This document shows, piece by piece, positions 55,497 to 64,000 of a stretch of 64,000 nt of DNA. How positions within the stretch are numbered: the stretch's first letter is position 1; every line of letters begins with the position of its first letter. Position numbers and translations under genes: made by a program. Source of the DNA: Pomphorhynchus laevis. Lineage: Eukaryota > Acanthocephala > Palaeacanthocephala > Echinorhynchida > Pomphorhynchidae. Location: the NCBI GenBank assembly GCA_012934845.2, contig WNNJ02002980.1, forward strand, positions 45,459 to 109,458, read 5' to 3'. Below the pieces are notes generated by a model. The model saw only the letters and a program-made list of their open reading frames with translations. It was not told the DNA's origin and did not search any database.

Positions 55497-55795
55497 CTGG
55501 ATTGATCTGGAACTGGATTGATCTGGAACTGGATTGATCTGGAACTGGATTGATCTGGAACTGGATTGATCTGGAACTGGATTGATCTGGAACTGGATTG
55601 ATCTAGAACTGGATTGATCTGGAACTGGATTGATCTGGAACTGGATTGATCTGGAACTGGATTGATCTAAAACTGGATTGATCTGGAACTGGATTGATCT
55701 AGAACTGTATTGATCTGGAACTGGATTGATCTTGAACTGGATTGATCTGGAACTGAATTGGTCTGGAACTGTATTGATCTGGAATGTTTGTATAT
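55497..55795. repeat. 16-bp minisatellite, about 18 units
   Basis: Units of GGATTGATCTGGAACT follow with occasional single-base variants (CTAGAACT, CTTGAACT, CTAAAACT) and constant length. The array adjoins the 5' end of L-C copy 2 directly, where a LINE promoter would lie. Its translation gives a 105-codon artefact frame. Confidence 0.95.
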
Positions 55796-56879
55796 TATTT
55801 CTCAATCTTTTTTAAGGAAACACAGCAAATGCAGAATTTTTAAATATACGATGTTTAGATTCGATATTTCAAATTAATCGGTCATATACAGTTGAATAAA
55901 GTGTTATAAAAATTGAGGAAACCCGAGTTTGCAAAGTACTTGACGTACAAGAGGATTAAAGGTTGCCTCGGCTTAGTTTGAGTCGCGGATAAAGTTTTTG
56001 TTCTTTGGCCATATTATTGAAGTTGCATTGATGCCTGTGCGATTTACCCACCGGATTAATAGGGCTCAACCGCCCGTATGATTTAATAATTCTCTCATTT
56101 TAGAGGTTCTTTGAAATTACAATTGGTATTATCAAAATAAAGACGAGTTTTTTAAATTAATGATTAACCATTTTAGTATATTCGTTAAGAGATCAATGCT
56201 GATGTGCTGTTACTGAGATCGTATTAGGCTAGATTCAAGCACCTGCAAAGTGCGGATGAGCATAATTAATCTAAAGATTTGTGTATTTAACAATTTGGAT
56301 TTGTAGGCAAACGTCACTTTTAATATAAAAGCTTATTTATATAAAATTACATTGCAATGCTGAAAATTTGTATGTTGAGCATTCTTGTTCTGAATATGAG
56401 AGCAGCGGCTATCAATATATTTTATTTTTTAATGAAATTAATTATATGTTGGTAATTGAACATTTTATTAGTTTACGTAATTCAGTTAATTATGCACAAA
56501 ATTATTGAAATTCTTCCATAATATAAGTTTTCATAAGTTCATGATATAAGTTAACAATTTATTTTAATTGTTAACAGTTTATTTTAAATTGCTTCCGCCC
56601 GGAGTCTGCGTTTGTTCGAAAAAATGATTAAAGACATGGATCATCAAGAAGACGAGAAACGATTCACGGACATATTTGCAGTGATTGGTTCTTTTTTGCT
56701 TGTTGATTTCTTTTCCTTCGTTTCTTTTTTAGTTTTATTTTCTTTTTTATTTCAAACTGTGATCTGGCAAAATTGCCTTATGGCTAAGGCTTGTAAGAAT
56801 AATAATTAGCAACCTTCGGAGTTCAATTATATATTTGACAAATGACTTATTCTATGTAAAAAATTGGTCCACAAAACTA
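55796..56879. other. No gene recognised; one small membrane-like ORF
   Basis: Plus-strand frame 56612-56809 (65 codons, IGSFLLVDFFSFVSFLVLFS) has one hydrophobic stretch rich in Phe and Leu that arises from a T-rich tract. I do not consider it a gene. Otherwise AT-rich. Confidence 0.45.
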
Positions 56880-56929
56880 AATTATATTACAATACCAATT
56901 ACATAACGGTTATATACTTTGAAATATTG

Positions 56930-57235
56930 AAGAATAGGGGCTGAAAACTTATAAAATGACAGTTCCTCTAAATACATCAGATAACTGAGTAATAAATAAT
57001 TATAATAAATGATTATATCGGTAGAATTTATTATAGAAATAAAAAAATCAATTGTTATGAATTGACTAATAAATAACATACGTTGAATCAGAATAAGGAT
57101 TAGAGGTTAGCAGAATGAACTCTATGTTATAAGATTTTGTTCCCTATTCCTCGACTCAGCATATCAACGAGGCCAAATACTCACTAAGGACATATTTCCT
57201 CGTATTAAATTTGGTTATTTAGTGTATTAAAATCA
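56930..57235 (-). repeat. P-B terminal repeats, two opposed decayed copies
   Basis: 56935-56985 holds a plus-sense shred (AGGGGCTGAAAACTTATAAA … CAGTTCCTC). 57040-57235 holds a minus-sense copy with AATAAGGATTAGAGG and ACGAGGCCAAATACTCACTA. The pairing stems are largely lost in both. Confidence 0.65.
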
Positions 57236-57378
57236 TTAGTTTGCCATATGATAATGGTATAATCGAAATATACAAAAATCATACGGAGATGTATGCAGAC
57301 GATTTAAGATAAATGGTATCGAATCAATCATCTACATAATTATTATATGTCCATCTCGAGCTTTCTTCAGAATGGTCA

Positions 57379-59451
57379 TTGAGGCGAAAACATAAGCCAG
57401 TCTCTTGCATAATTAAATGTATTGATGCACCCATTCAGCAGACTAAACCCACAGCTATCTTAAGCAGACAGATTAAGCCATTTTTAATCGATTATAGTCT
57501 AGTTTCAAGAGCTTTATTGCTCCTTCACGAAGGAAACCTTCCTGATAGTTTCTCTTGTGTTAGATCTACGCTACTATCTGCTTGCGTTAAAAAGGGTTGT
57601 CGATTTCCTAACCATAATGTTTCGGCTAAGCCTATGCATTTAAAAATGTTTAAGAATTATATTTTGCGAGTGTCTCGGGAGTTGCGCTACATGCCTTCAG
57701 TGCGTCCAAATTATGTAAGGCTTCGAAGAGAGTACTGTATATTAATAGAGAAATTTAGAGAAGGTGTCAAGCTTAATGACGAAATAAAGCTTATGGAAAA
57801 AACTGAAAAGAAACCATGGAAGATCTCTGATAATAAGAATCACCTAAGTTCTCGCATTCCTCTCTTTAAGTGGTTTACACACTTTTCCACGTTACTCTAC
57901 GATCCAGACTTTGTGGATTTCTCATCAATCTCAATATATTTATTTGTACCGTTAAACGTTGATCCACTAAACAAGTTATTCTCGATTAATGAGCTGTCAA
58001 TAGCTCTTCGCAATATGGCTCCTCGTAAAGCTGCGGGATCCGATCTTCTTTGTGTCGAGCAAATTAAACAATCTTTCTTCTGTCTTGCTCATTTTTGGAC
58101 ATACTTCTTTAATTGTCTTTTATTAGGTGCTCCATTTCCATGTGGTTGGAGAGATGGTATTATCAAAGTACTTTATAAAGGTAAAGGCGACCCAGCATCA
58201 GAAAACTCCTATCGTGGAATTACACTTCTGAATCATTGCTATAAATTTTTAACACACGTTATTGCTTCCAGATTAATTCAACATTGTCATGATTCTCTCC
58301 CAGAAGAGCAGTATGGTTTTTGACCTAATAGATCAACGACAGATGCAATAAACACTGTTAGACTATCTGTAATAGACGCATTTCAATAACATCGACCTAT
58401 TTATGCTATTTTTATTGATTTCCAAAAAGCTTTCGACTCAGTTGATAGAAAACTTCTCTTAGAAAAGTTAGCGCGTAGTGTAGGTTTAGGCGGTCCTATT
58501 CTTTATTTATTGAATTCTATTTTGCAACCAAACGTTCTTCGCATTTTTGACGGCATAAATTATTCGAATGAGTTTCTTGCCAATCGTGGTGTCCTTCAGG
58601 GCGACCCTCTAAGTCCTTTGTTATTAAGTTTCTTCATTGCTGATCTTCCTAGCAGTCTAAGTCACAATCTTTTAGATATTTCATGTGTATTATATGCAGA
58701 CGATCTTGCTATTATTTCCAAATCTATTTCTAATGCCCAAGTAGCTTTAAACTCGCTCTCAGCGTTCTGTTTTACTAATTGTATTCAAGTGAACCGTGAA
58801 AAGTCTAAGGTAATTAAGTTCCGAAGAGGAGGTCGACTAAGTCGATCGGACATTCTATGCTATCAAGATGCTCCGCTCGATATTGAATCGAAGTATCTGT
58901 ATCTCGGAATGTTAATCACATCTAGATGGTCTTTCTCTCAACATTTTGAACTTAAATGTGATAAAATTGTGAAGGCAACATATGGACTGTCCGAACTAGG
59001 CAAATTATCTTTTGAGGCAGGGTTACGATATTTTTATATAATGTTGCTTCCAAGACTACGATATGGACTAGCTTGTATTTGGGTATACTTGACTTCAGAA
59101 AAGTTTTACCAGTTAGATAAGTGCCTGTCAAGATTTATAAAAATGTTGTTAGGCGTATCTCCAAAAACTTCATCCACGGCTGTTCAAGTTCTAGCAAGGC
59201 TGCCTCCTTTATCAGTTTCATTGCAGAAAGAGATGAATCTTCCTTTGACTGATGGTTTTCTTAAAAATCTAAATTTCTTCTACGGTAAGGTACTTAAACT
59301 TGATCAGGATATCTATCAGACTCCTGCTTTTCTTCAAACAGCTTGGCGTAACCCTTTCGCAAGTAAGCGCACTTTAATCTGGAGAGCTTTGCTTGACGGA
59401 TATCACCCCAAGTTCTGTAAGAAAGGAAGAATCATACATGAACGATCATGA
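57379..59451 (+). pseudogene. LINE family L-B RT, copy 2, two in-frame stops
   Basis: One frame of 691 codons interrupted only by TGA at 58321-58323 and TAA at 58387-58389. It starts in the linker after the (missing) endonuclease: VRPNYVRLRREYCILIEKFR near residue 110, then the RT with LRNMAPRKAAGSDLLCVEQI near 213, SYRGITLLNHCYKFLTHVI near 277, LPEEQYGF before the first stop, IYAIFIDFQKAFDSVDRKLL near 58400 (motif A), NRGVLQGDPLSPLLLSFFIA near 58590 (motif B) and CVLYADDLAIISKSISN near 58690 (YADD intact). The C-terminus is AWRNPFASKRTLIWRALLDG YHPKF. Catalytic motifs are intact, unlike copy 1. The first stop probably came from CGA (copy 1 has no Arg there but other family members commonly read GFRP). 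The 3' untranslated part extends to about 59580. Confidence 0.88.
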
Positions 59452-59579
59452 ACTTGTATATGCTGTTTTTGCAACACAGCATGATCATCACTCTTACATG
59501 TATTTTCCTGTGCTCATTTGTCTTGTTTATCTTTAAAAACAATAGATACGCTGAAGTGGAGGTAGGCTTATAGGCTTAT

Positions 59580-59974
59580 TTCGGCTGACGATGCTTACCT
59601 GTGTCACGTACAATCAATTTGATCCAATCAATGAAATTTTAAGCAGCTCAAGAAATAAGAAGAAAGACAACTGTTCTGACTTTATATTTGTTATCTTATA
59701 TATTTTTTTATATGCCCAAGCCGAAAGGCGGAAAGGCTTTAATAAATCACTACATAATTATTATAACAAACAGAAGCAAATGAGCTACAAGCTAGTGTAG
59801 CTTACAAAACATGATAAAATAAAAATAAAAAAAATAATTCTAACAACAAAATTAATAAGTATGTGGTACGCTCGAAAATGATAGAAAAAAAACTTAGATA
59901 AAGTCAACGGAATGTCTAAAAGATGCAATAGGTCGAGATGTATGACCTGTAAATCTATAATTGTAAATTGTGAT
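59580..59974. other. No gene recognised
   Basis: A short frame at 59591-59800 has no known motif. The sequence is AT-rich, possibly the remaining L-B 3' tail. Confidence 0.4.
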
Positions 59975-60087
59975 TTCTACGGTTCAAGCTATAATTAAAA
60001 ATTGAAATTTAAAATAAAAGTCAATTTTTATGAATTGACGAATAAATAACAGACAATGTATCATAATAAGGATTAGAGGTTATTAGG
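59975..60087 (-). repeat. P-B tail fragment
   Basis: AAAATTGAAATTTAAAATAA, CAATTTTTATGAATTGAC and CATAATAAGGATTAGAGG match other minus-sense P-B units. It stops at the L-C junction near 60088. Confidence 0.65.
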
Positions 60088-60870
60088 ACTTGTCTTCGAT
60101 TTCTCATAAATTTAACTTCCATGTTATGCAATATGATGATGACATTCTCATCTATGCTCACGCACCTGCTTATCGTATTCATGACCTTAGTGTTTCTGCT
60201 TCCGACTGTCTTGTCTCAATTTCCAAGCATCTTTCTTCCCTTCGCCTTTCTCTGAATCCTGATAAATCTAAAATTATGTGGATCCTACCTCGAAGCTTCG
60301 GCGTAGAACCTCCTTCCGTATCACTAAATTCTACAATTCTTCCTATCGTTGATAATCTCGTTTTCCTAGGCTTTCATTTCGACAACCGACTTTCACTCAA
60401 ACCTTTCGTTAGTGATAAAGTACGCTCATCTACATTGATACTCCGCAATCGCCGTCAAGTTCGTAGATTGATCGATTTCCCTTCTTGTATGACTCTCATA
60501 TCTTCTCTTCTTTTCTCAAGACTTGATTACTGTCTTGGTCTATTTTCCAACTCACCTAAATCCACTCTTCTTCCTTTACAACGCCTCATCAACGCTGCCG
60601 TTCGAGTTCTCCTCCGTCTTCGTCGTTTTGATCATACATCCCACTATCTTGTTTTTATTGATTGGCCTACCATTTATTGTCGTGTTCAAATTCGTCTTCT
60701 TATCATTGCTTTTCGCCTAATAACTTCTCATACCCCTTCATTTCTCAACCTTCCTTTTCTCGGCAATTCTCGTACTATGTATTGTGCTCTGCGTTCCCGT
60801 AATTCCCTTCTTTTACATGCCCCAATCTACTCTGCCTCTTTTGGATTCCGCTCCTTCGTTGTGGCTGCTC

Positions 60871-60875
<5 letters not shown>
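60088..60875 (+). pseudogene. LINE L-C, copy 3, cut by an R2-like LINE
   Basis: The frame opens FHVMQYDDDILIYAHAPAYR (the YADD box reads YDDD) and continues with LSLNPDKSKIMWILPRSFGV, DNLVFLGFHFDNRLSLKPFV, LFSRLDYCLGLFSNSPKSTL and RALLRRFDHTSHYLVF-like sequence to SASFGFRSFVVAAL. It ends exactly where L-C would read SLAWNQLPLDV, at the poly-T of the inserted R2-like LINE. The 5' part is missing. There is no break in the remaining 260 codons, so this copy is relatively young. The rest of its C-terminus is not seen before the window ends. Confidence 0.87.
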
Positions 60876-60951
<76 letters not shown>

Positions 60952-63565
60952 ATAATAATTATTCATAAAATTACATTTAAAGGTTCCCGCAAATGGGCCT
61001 TATATTGCAATTTGAGAGTCAAATCTGCATCATGTCATTCAGTCGTTGTTCCTCGAAAAAGGATGTCACGCGTTAGAGCGAACACAATCTTGTTCGGCGA
61101 GACCCACTCTTCTAATAGGTGCATTTCGTCTCGAACGCGGACCTCTGATACAATTTGAGGCAGATTTGCATAAAATAAAGGCGATTTTACGTTTGAGCTT
61201 TTGTATACAATCAGCATAGGGCTGCAGTGTTTTTTGAGATTTTAGCTTGGCTAAATTGCGAAGACAGAACAAAGCACCCGGACCAACACCACCTGCAGCT
61301 GTAAATATAATCGGAATGAAGACACTGCGTTCGACATCTGTTATCCTTTCTTCATATTTAGAACGTTTTCGATGCTCATGGTATTCGAAGGCACTTGCAG
61401 GTTCGCTCTGACACGATATGGCATGGTGATTGAAGATACACACGTCGAAGAACGTTCGCTCATATCGTGATCCGGCAAAACCGCAACACATGACATCCAG
61501 ACGAGCTCCGTCGTCTTTACTAGTAGTGGGTCGTTGAAAATTAACGAATGTATCAATCGGTCGTAACGATGGCTCAACTTCGACACCGTGGCATACAGTT
61601 GAAAGTTCACTTGCTAGAAAATCCCTCACCGCATCATGTCGCACTGTCGGGAGACCACCTCGTTTACATGAGAGCAAGTGGTTTAGTTTATTTGGTCCAC
61701 CGCATACACATGCCATTTGCGGAATTTCCAAAGGATCGAACCCGTAACGAATCGCAACAGCGTCACGGAATTCATGTGGAGTGAGAAGTTCCTCCTCACC
61801 TGCAAGCGGCAAAGCACTAAGCCACGCTGAGGCTCCTCGTATTATCGAAAATTTGATTGCGTGCCGCACGTGAGCAGGCAATTCATTAGATACCACTTGT
61901 AGGCGAGAAGAAAACATTTCTTGGCGATCTATCGATACTACTACGGAGGCATTCTGTTGCGCGGTACGTAGATCCTGCCTAAGTAATCCCGAGGTGTAGG
62001 TCTCACAAATTTTGAGAGAACTTTTGAACTCGATGGACGACGTGAAGACAGGATCAGAAATTCCTAGTCCACCCAAACTGAATGGCGAAGAAAATAATGT
62101 GAACATATCATTGTCGACACGACGATTAATCAACTTGGGCAGTAGTCCATCGCGTAATAGAAGTTGTAAAGGGATCAATAAGGAAGGCTGACACGGAGTC
62201 GTTCTCAAGAAATGTGTCCACTTCCATTGCAGTGAATGAGTTAGGCCGACAAAAGCTATGTGAGGATCGACATTAGCAATTAAACCCAAACGTTCGATCA
62301 GTACTGACCAATCACGAACTTTTTGATCCACAAAATCTTCCAAATAAGTTTGAGTACCGATTGGTGACCCTAGCACTTCTATTCCATTCGTATTACAGTG
62401 TACTTCATTAAAGTCTGGGTAATCTATCATACTGGATTCATGCAGTAGCAATTTAGTCTTACTAGGGTTCACATTATATCCATAAAGTGGCCCAATTTCC
62501 TTCAAAAATTTCCAAACTCTTAATAAATCCTCAGGCGACCCGACGAAGTTAGCGTCATCCGCATACCATCGTTGAACGACTGCTGGAAAACGATGACTTA
62601 TTAAATGTATCATAGGAAGAGTAGCCATTGCAAATGCGGCCATGGCTAATGGGTCACCCTGCGTGACACCTTCATGGGAATAAATTGATGCACCACCTAA
62701 AACAAGCTCAGTATCGGCTGAATATACATTTTCGATTATCTGTGCGAGAGCTGGACACGTGAATTTGACATTTTGGAGCATTAAAGCACGATTTACTGAA
62801 TTGAACGCATTTGTCGCGTCTACTGCAAGCAAGCCACATTTGGCGTCCGCATGGAATGATTCTCTGAGTGAATGAATTGCGAATTCCAATCCACTACGTT
62901 GAGAGGCACAAAGTTGTTCGATTCCGGCTGAATCTTGAATATCATCTTTGATTGATGCGAGAATAGCTTTACATATAATTCTACGTGCAACATCCCCAAT
63001 ACCAATAGGCCTTATGCCACCTGATTTTTTCGATAAAGCAATGAGTCTACTTGCTCTGAAGGGGTCCAGACATTCTGATCGCCATTTTCGGGTGGCTAGA
63101 GAGATTGCAAAGTCAGCGATTGCCTGTGCAAGCCGAGATGAATGATTGGAGAAGCATGTTAACATCCGTTTCCAAAAGAGGGCATCCAATCCAGACGGTC
63201 CAGCGCCCCCGCTTGTTTTTTTCGCAGCACGAATAATTGAATCCTTGTCCACTTGGAGAAATAAAGATGGATGATGTTCTCTTGCATTTATAATTCTTTT
63301 TTTCAGGATTGCTTTTTCATTTGCTGAACTGCTATCGGGATGCAGCGACTCGAGTAACGAACTAACAGAGCTACCGTCAACAATCGACGATGGATTGAGT
63401 ACCCCAGTATCGCATTGTTGATCCAATAGTGAGGTTGCAGCACCAACTCTGCCAACTGACATTAATTTCCGATATTTACGCTCCCAACCGATTGAATTCT
63501 CACTGCGTATGACACCCGCGACCGCACGATCTTGTAGAATGCGGGCTTCATTATATAGATCCGGT
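60876..63565 (-). mobile_element. R2-like LINE, copy B, 5' truncated, with 28S graft
   Basis: The poly-A tail is 70 bases (T-run 60876-60945), suggesting a recent insertion since such runs erode. The 3' untranslated part is about 120 bases. The coding part is open up to about 63564, where it joins 28S rRNA sequence in the same sense. The insertion lies in L-C copy 3. The 5' target junction is beyond the window. Confidence 0.9.
61066..63564 (-). CDS. RT plus R2-type endonuclease, open frame lacking the N-terminus
   Basis: 832 codons without a stop, joined in frame at its 5' end to non-LINE sequence; copy A suggests about 170 residues are missing, including the cysteine-rich knot. RT boxes: KKSGGIRPIGIGDVARRII, LLAVDATNAFNSVNRALML (motif A), SHEGVTQGDPLAMAAFAMAT (motif B) and VQRWYADDANFVGSP (YADD, near 62565). 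The endonuclease follows a C-x-C-x7-H-x3-C finger (MACVCGGPNKLNHLLSCKRG) and RHDAVRD, with GARLDVMCCGFAGSRYERTF and FDVCIFN, then KYEERITDVERSVFIPIIF and a basic end CIRGPRSRRN. Every catalytic residue I can place is present, so the enzyme core looks functional although the element lost its 5' end and promoter. Confidence 0.9.
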   Translation of the reverse strand, partial: PDLYNEARILQDRAVAGVIRSENSIGWERKYRKLMSVGRVGAATSLLDQQCDTGVLNPSSIVDGSSVSSLLESLHPDSSSANEKAILKKRIINAREHHPSLFLQVDKDSIIRAAKKTSGGAGPSGLDALFWKRMLTCFSNHSSRLAQAIADFAISLATRKWRSECLDPFRASRLIALSKKSGGIRPIGIGDVARRIICKAILASIKDDIQDSAGIEQLCASQRSGLEFAIHSLRESFHADAKCGLLAVDATNAFNSVNRALMLQNVKFTCPALAQIIENVYSADTELVLGGASIYSHEGVTQGDPLAMAAFAMATLPMIHLISHRFPAVVQRWYADDANFVGSPEDLLRVWKFLKEIGPLYGYNVNPSKTKLLLHESSMIDYPDFNEVHCNTNGIEVLGSPIGTQTYLEDFVDQKVRDWSVLIERLGLIANVDPHIAFVGLTHSLQWKWTHFLRTTPCQPSLLIPLQLLLRDGLLPKLINRRVDNDMFTLFSSPFSLGGLGISDPVFTSSIEFKSSLKICETYTSGLLRQDLRTAQQNASVVVSIDRQEMFSSRLQVVSNELPAHVRHAIKFSIIRGASAWLSALPLAGEEELLTPHEFRDAVAIRYGFDPLEIPQMACVCGGPNKLNHLLSCKRGGLPTVRHDAVRDFLASELSTVCHGVEVEPSLRPIDTFVNFQRPTTSKDDGARLDVMCCGFAGSRYERTFFDVCIFNHHAISCQSEPASAFEYHEHRKRSKYEERITDVERSVFIPIIFTAAGGVGPGALFCLRNLAKLKSQKTLQPYADCIQKLKRKIAFILCKSASNCIRGPRSRRNAPIRRVGLAEQDCVRSNA

Positions 63566-64000
63566 CAAAGTTATTACAGCTCCGATTCCTCCAATCATTA
63601 GCTTTACCAGGTAAAACTAATATGCGCACCAGCTTTCCTGAGGGAAACTTCGGAGGGAACCAGCAACTAGATGGTTCGATTAGTCTTTCGCCCCTATACC
63701 CAAGTTTGGCGATTGATTTGCACGTCAAAACCGCTACGAACCTCCACCAGAGTTTCCCCTGGCTTCATTCTACTCAGGCATAGTTCACCATCTTTCGGGT
63801 CTCAACCTGAACGCTCAGGTGCAGTAGGCAGCAATTACATCTGTGCCACTCATCACTTGTGCTTATCATCAGCGCTCACGCATTTGTTCGCATCTCATAT
63901 AGAGTTGTTTTCACTTTGCCTTTAAATTTCGTTTCAGAAAACGACTTGCGTTCGAGTTGAACTCCTTAGTCCGTGTTTCAAGACGGTTCGAATGATTCTT
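63566..64000 (-). rRNA. 28S rRNA segment, partial and divergent, fused to a LINE
   Basis: Read on the minus strand it contains GAAACTCTGGTGGAGG, TGACGTGCAAATC, TTGGGTATAGGGGCGAAAGA, CTAATCGAACCATCTAGT, GCTGGTTCCCTCCGAAGTTT and CCGTCTTGAAACACGGAC, landmarks of the 5' half of eukaryotic large-subunit rRNA. Identity fades at AATAACTTTGACC, and the LINE frame starts within a few bases. Several normally conserved positions differ, so it is probably not a working gene. It runs off the window. Confidence 0.88.

Noticed and set aside
55488-55805. 105-codon ORF of QFQINPVPDQSSSRSI units
   Set aside because: Pure translation of the 16-bp minisatellite; 16 is not a multiple of 3, so the pattern cycles through frames with no biological constraint.
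56612-56809. 65-codon ORF with one hydrophobic stretch
   Set aside because: The stretch comes from a T-rich tract; no conservation evidence and no supporting signal.
60775-60966. Open frame with a poly-lysine stretch on the minus strand (and poly-phenylalanine on the plus strand)
   Set aside because: It is the 70-base poly-A tail of the R2-like LINE read as codons.
63566-64000. Working 28S rRNA gene
   Set aside because: Divergent at normally fixed positions and joined directly to a LINE frame; no rDNA on the other side.

Overview
This 64 kb window looks like AT-rich, repeat-dense DNA from an invertebrate animal, most likely an arthropod and probably an insect. The evidence is the mix of mobile elements: several CR1/L2-like and jockey-like LINEs, a restriction-endonuclease LINE family, an RTE piece, two Penelope-like families, a hAT and a Tc1/mariner-type transposon. 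There is also a strip of animal 28S rRNA at the right end. I see no operons, no CRISPR array, no tRNA gene and no confidently intact host gene. It resembles a transposon graveyard such as pericentromeric or unplaced heterochromatin.

Layout, left to right. 0-10 kb: LINE family 'L-A' (jockey-like) in three copies, one complete but decayed hAT element (2388-4804, exact 8-bp target duplication), and a copy of LINE family 'L-B'. 10-15 kb: a perfect 23-bp hairpin and remnants of an unidentified gene whose last 237 codons remain open. 15.7-19.0 kb: a full-length LINE with an R2-like zinc finger/endonuclease, bounded by a 16-bp target duplication and broken by one stop. 19-24 kb: RTE fragment, fold-back element, Tc1/mariner-type transposase remnant, minisatellite, and the second copy of a ~720-bp repeat seen at 1.3-2.1 kb. 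24-30.8 kb: a decayed Penelope-like element (family P-B, minus strand) and a younger one (family P-A, plus strand) with a long inverted repeat at its 5' side and hammerhead-ribozyme-like cores at both ends. 31.2-32.5 kb: a second, ~97% identical copy of the 237-codon ORF region. 33.6-47 kb: P-B termini in tandem and four CR1/L2-like LINE copies. 47.3-55.8 kb: a piece of the R2-like LINE, then two near-full-length LINEs of family 'L-C' arranged tail to tail, ending in a 16-bp minisatellite. 57.4-59.5 kb: a second L-B LINE with only two stops. 60.1-64 kb: an L-C copy interrupted by a 5'-truncated R2-like LINE whose 832-codon frame is open and whose 5' end is fused to a sense-oriented 28S rRNA segment running off the window.

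How the parts relate: almost everything is retrotransposition debris layered on itself. L-C is inserted into L-C, the CR1-like element into L-C, and the R2-like LINE into L-C with an rRNA graft. The signals that ordinary annotation would miss are the hammerhead-like cores of P-A, the structured terminal repeat of P-B, the 28S-LINE chimera, and the recently duplicated 237-codon ORF. Family names L-A, L-B, L-C, P-A and P-B are labels used only here. All identifications are by motif reading, without database search.
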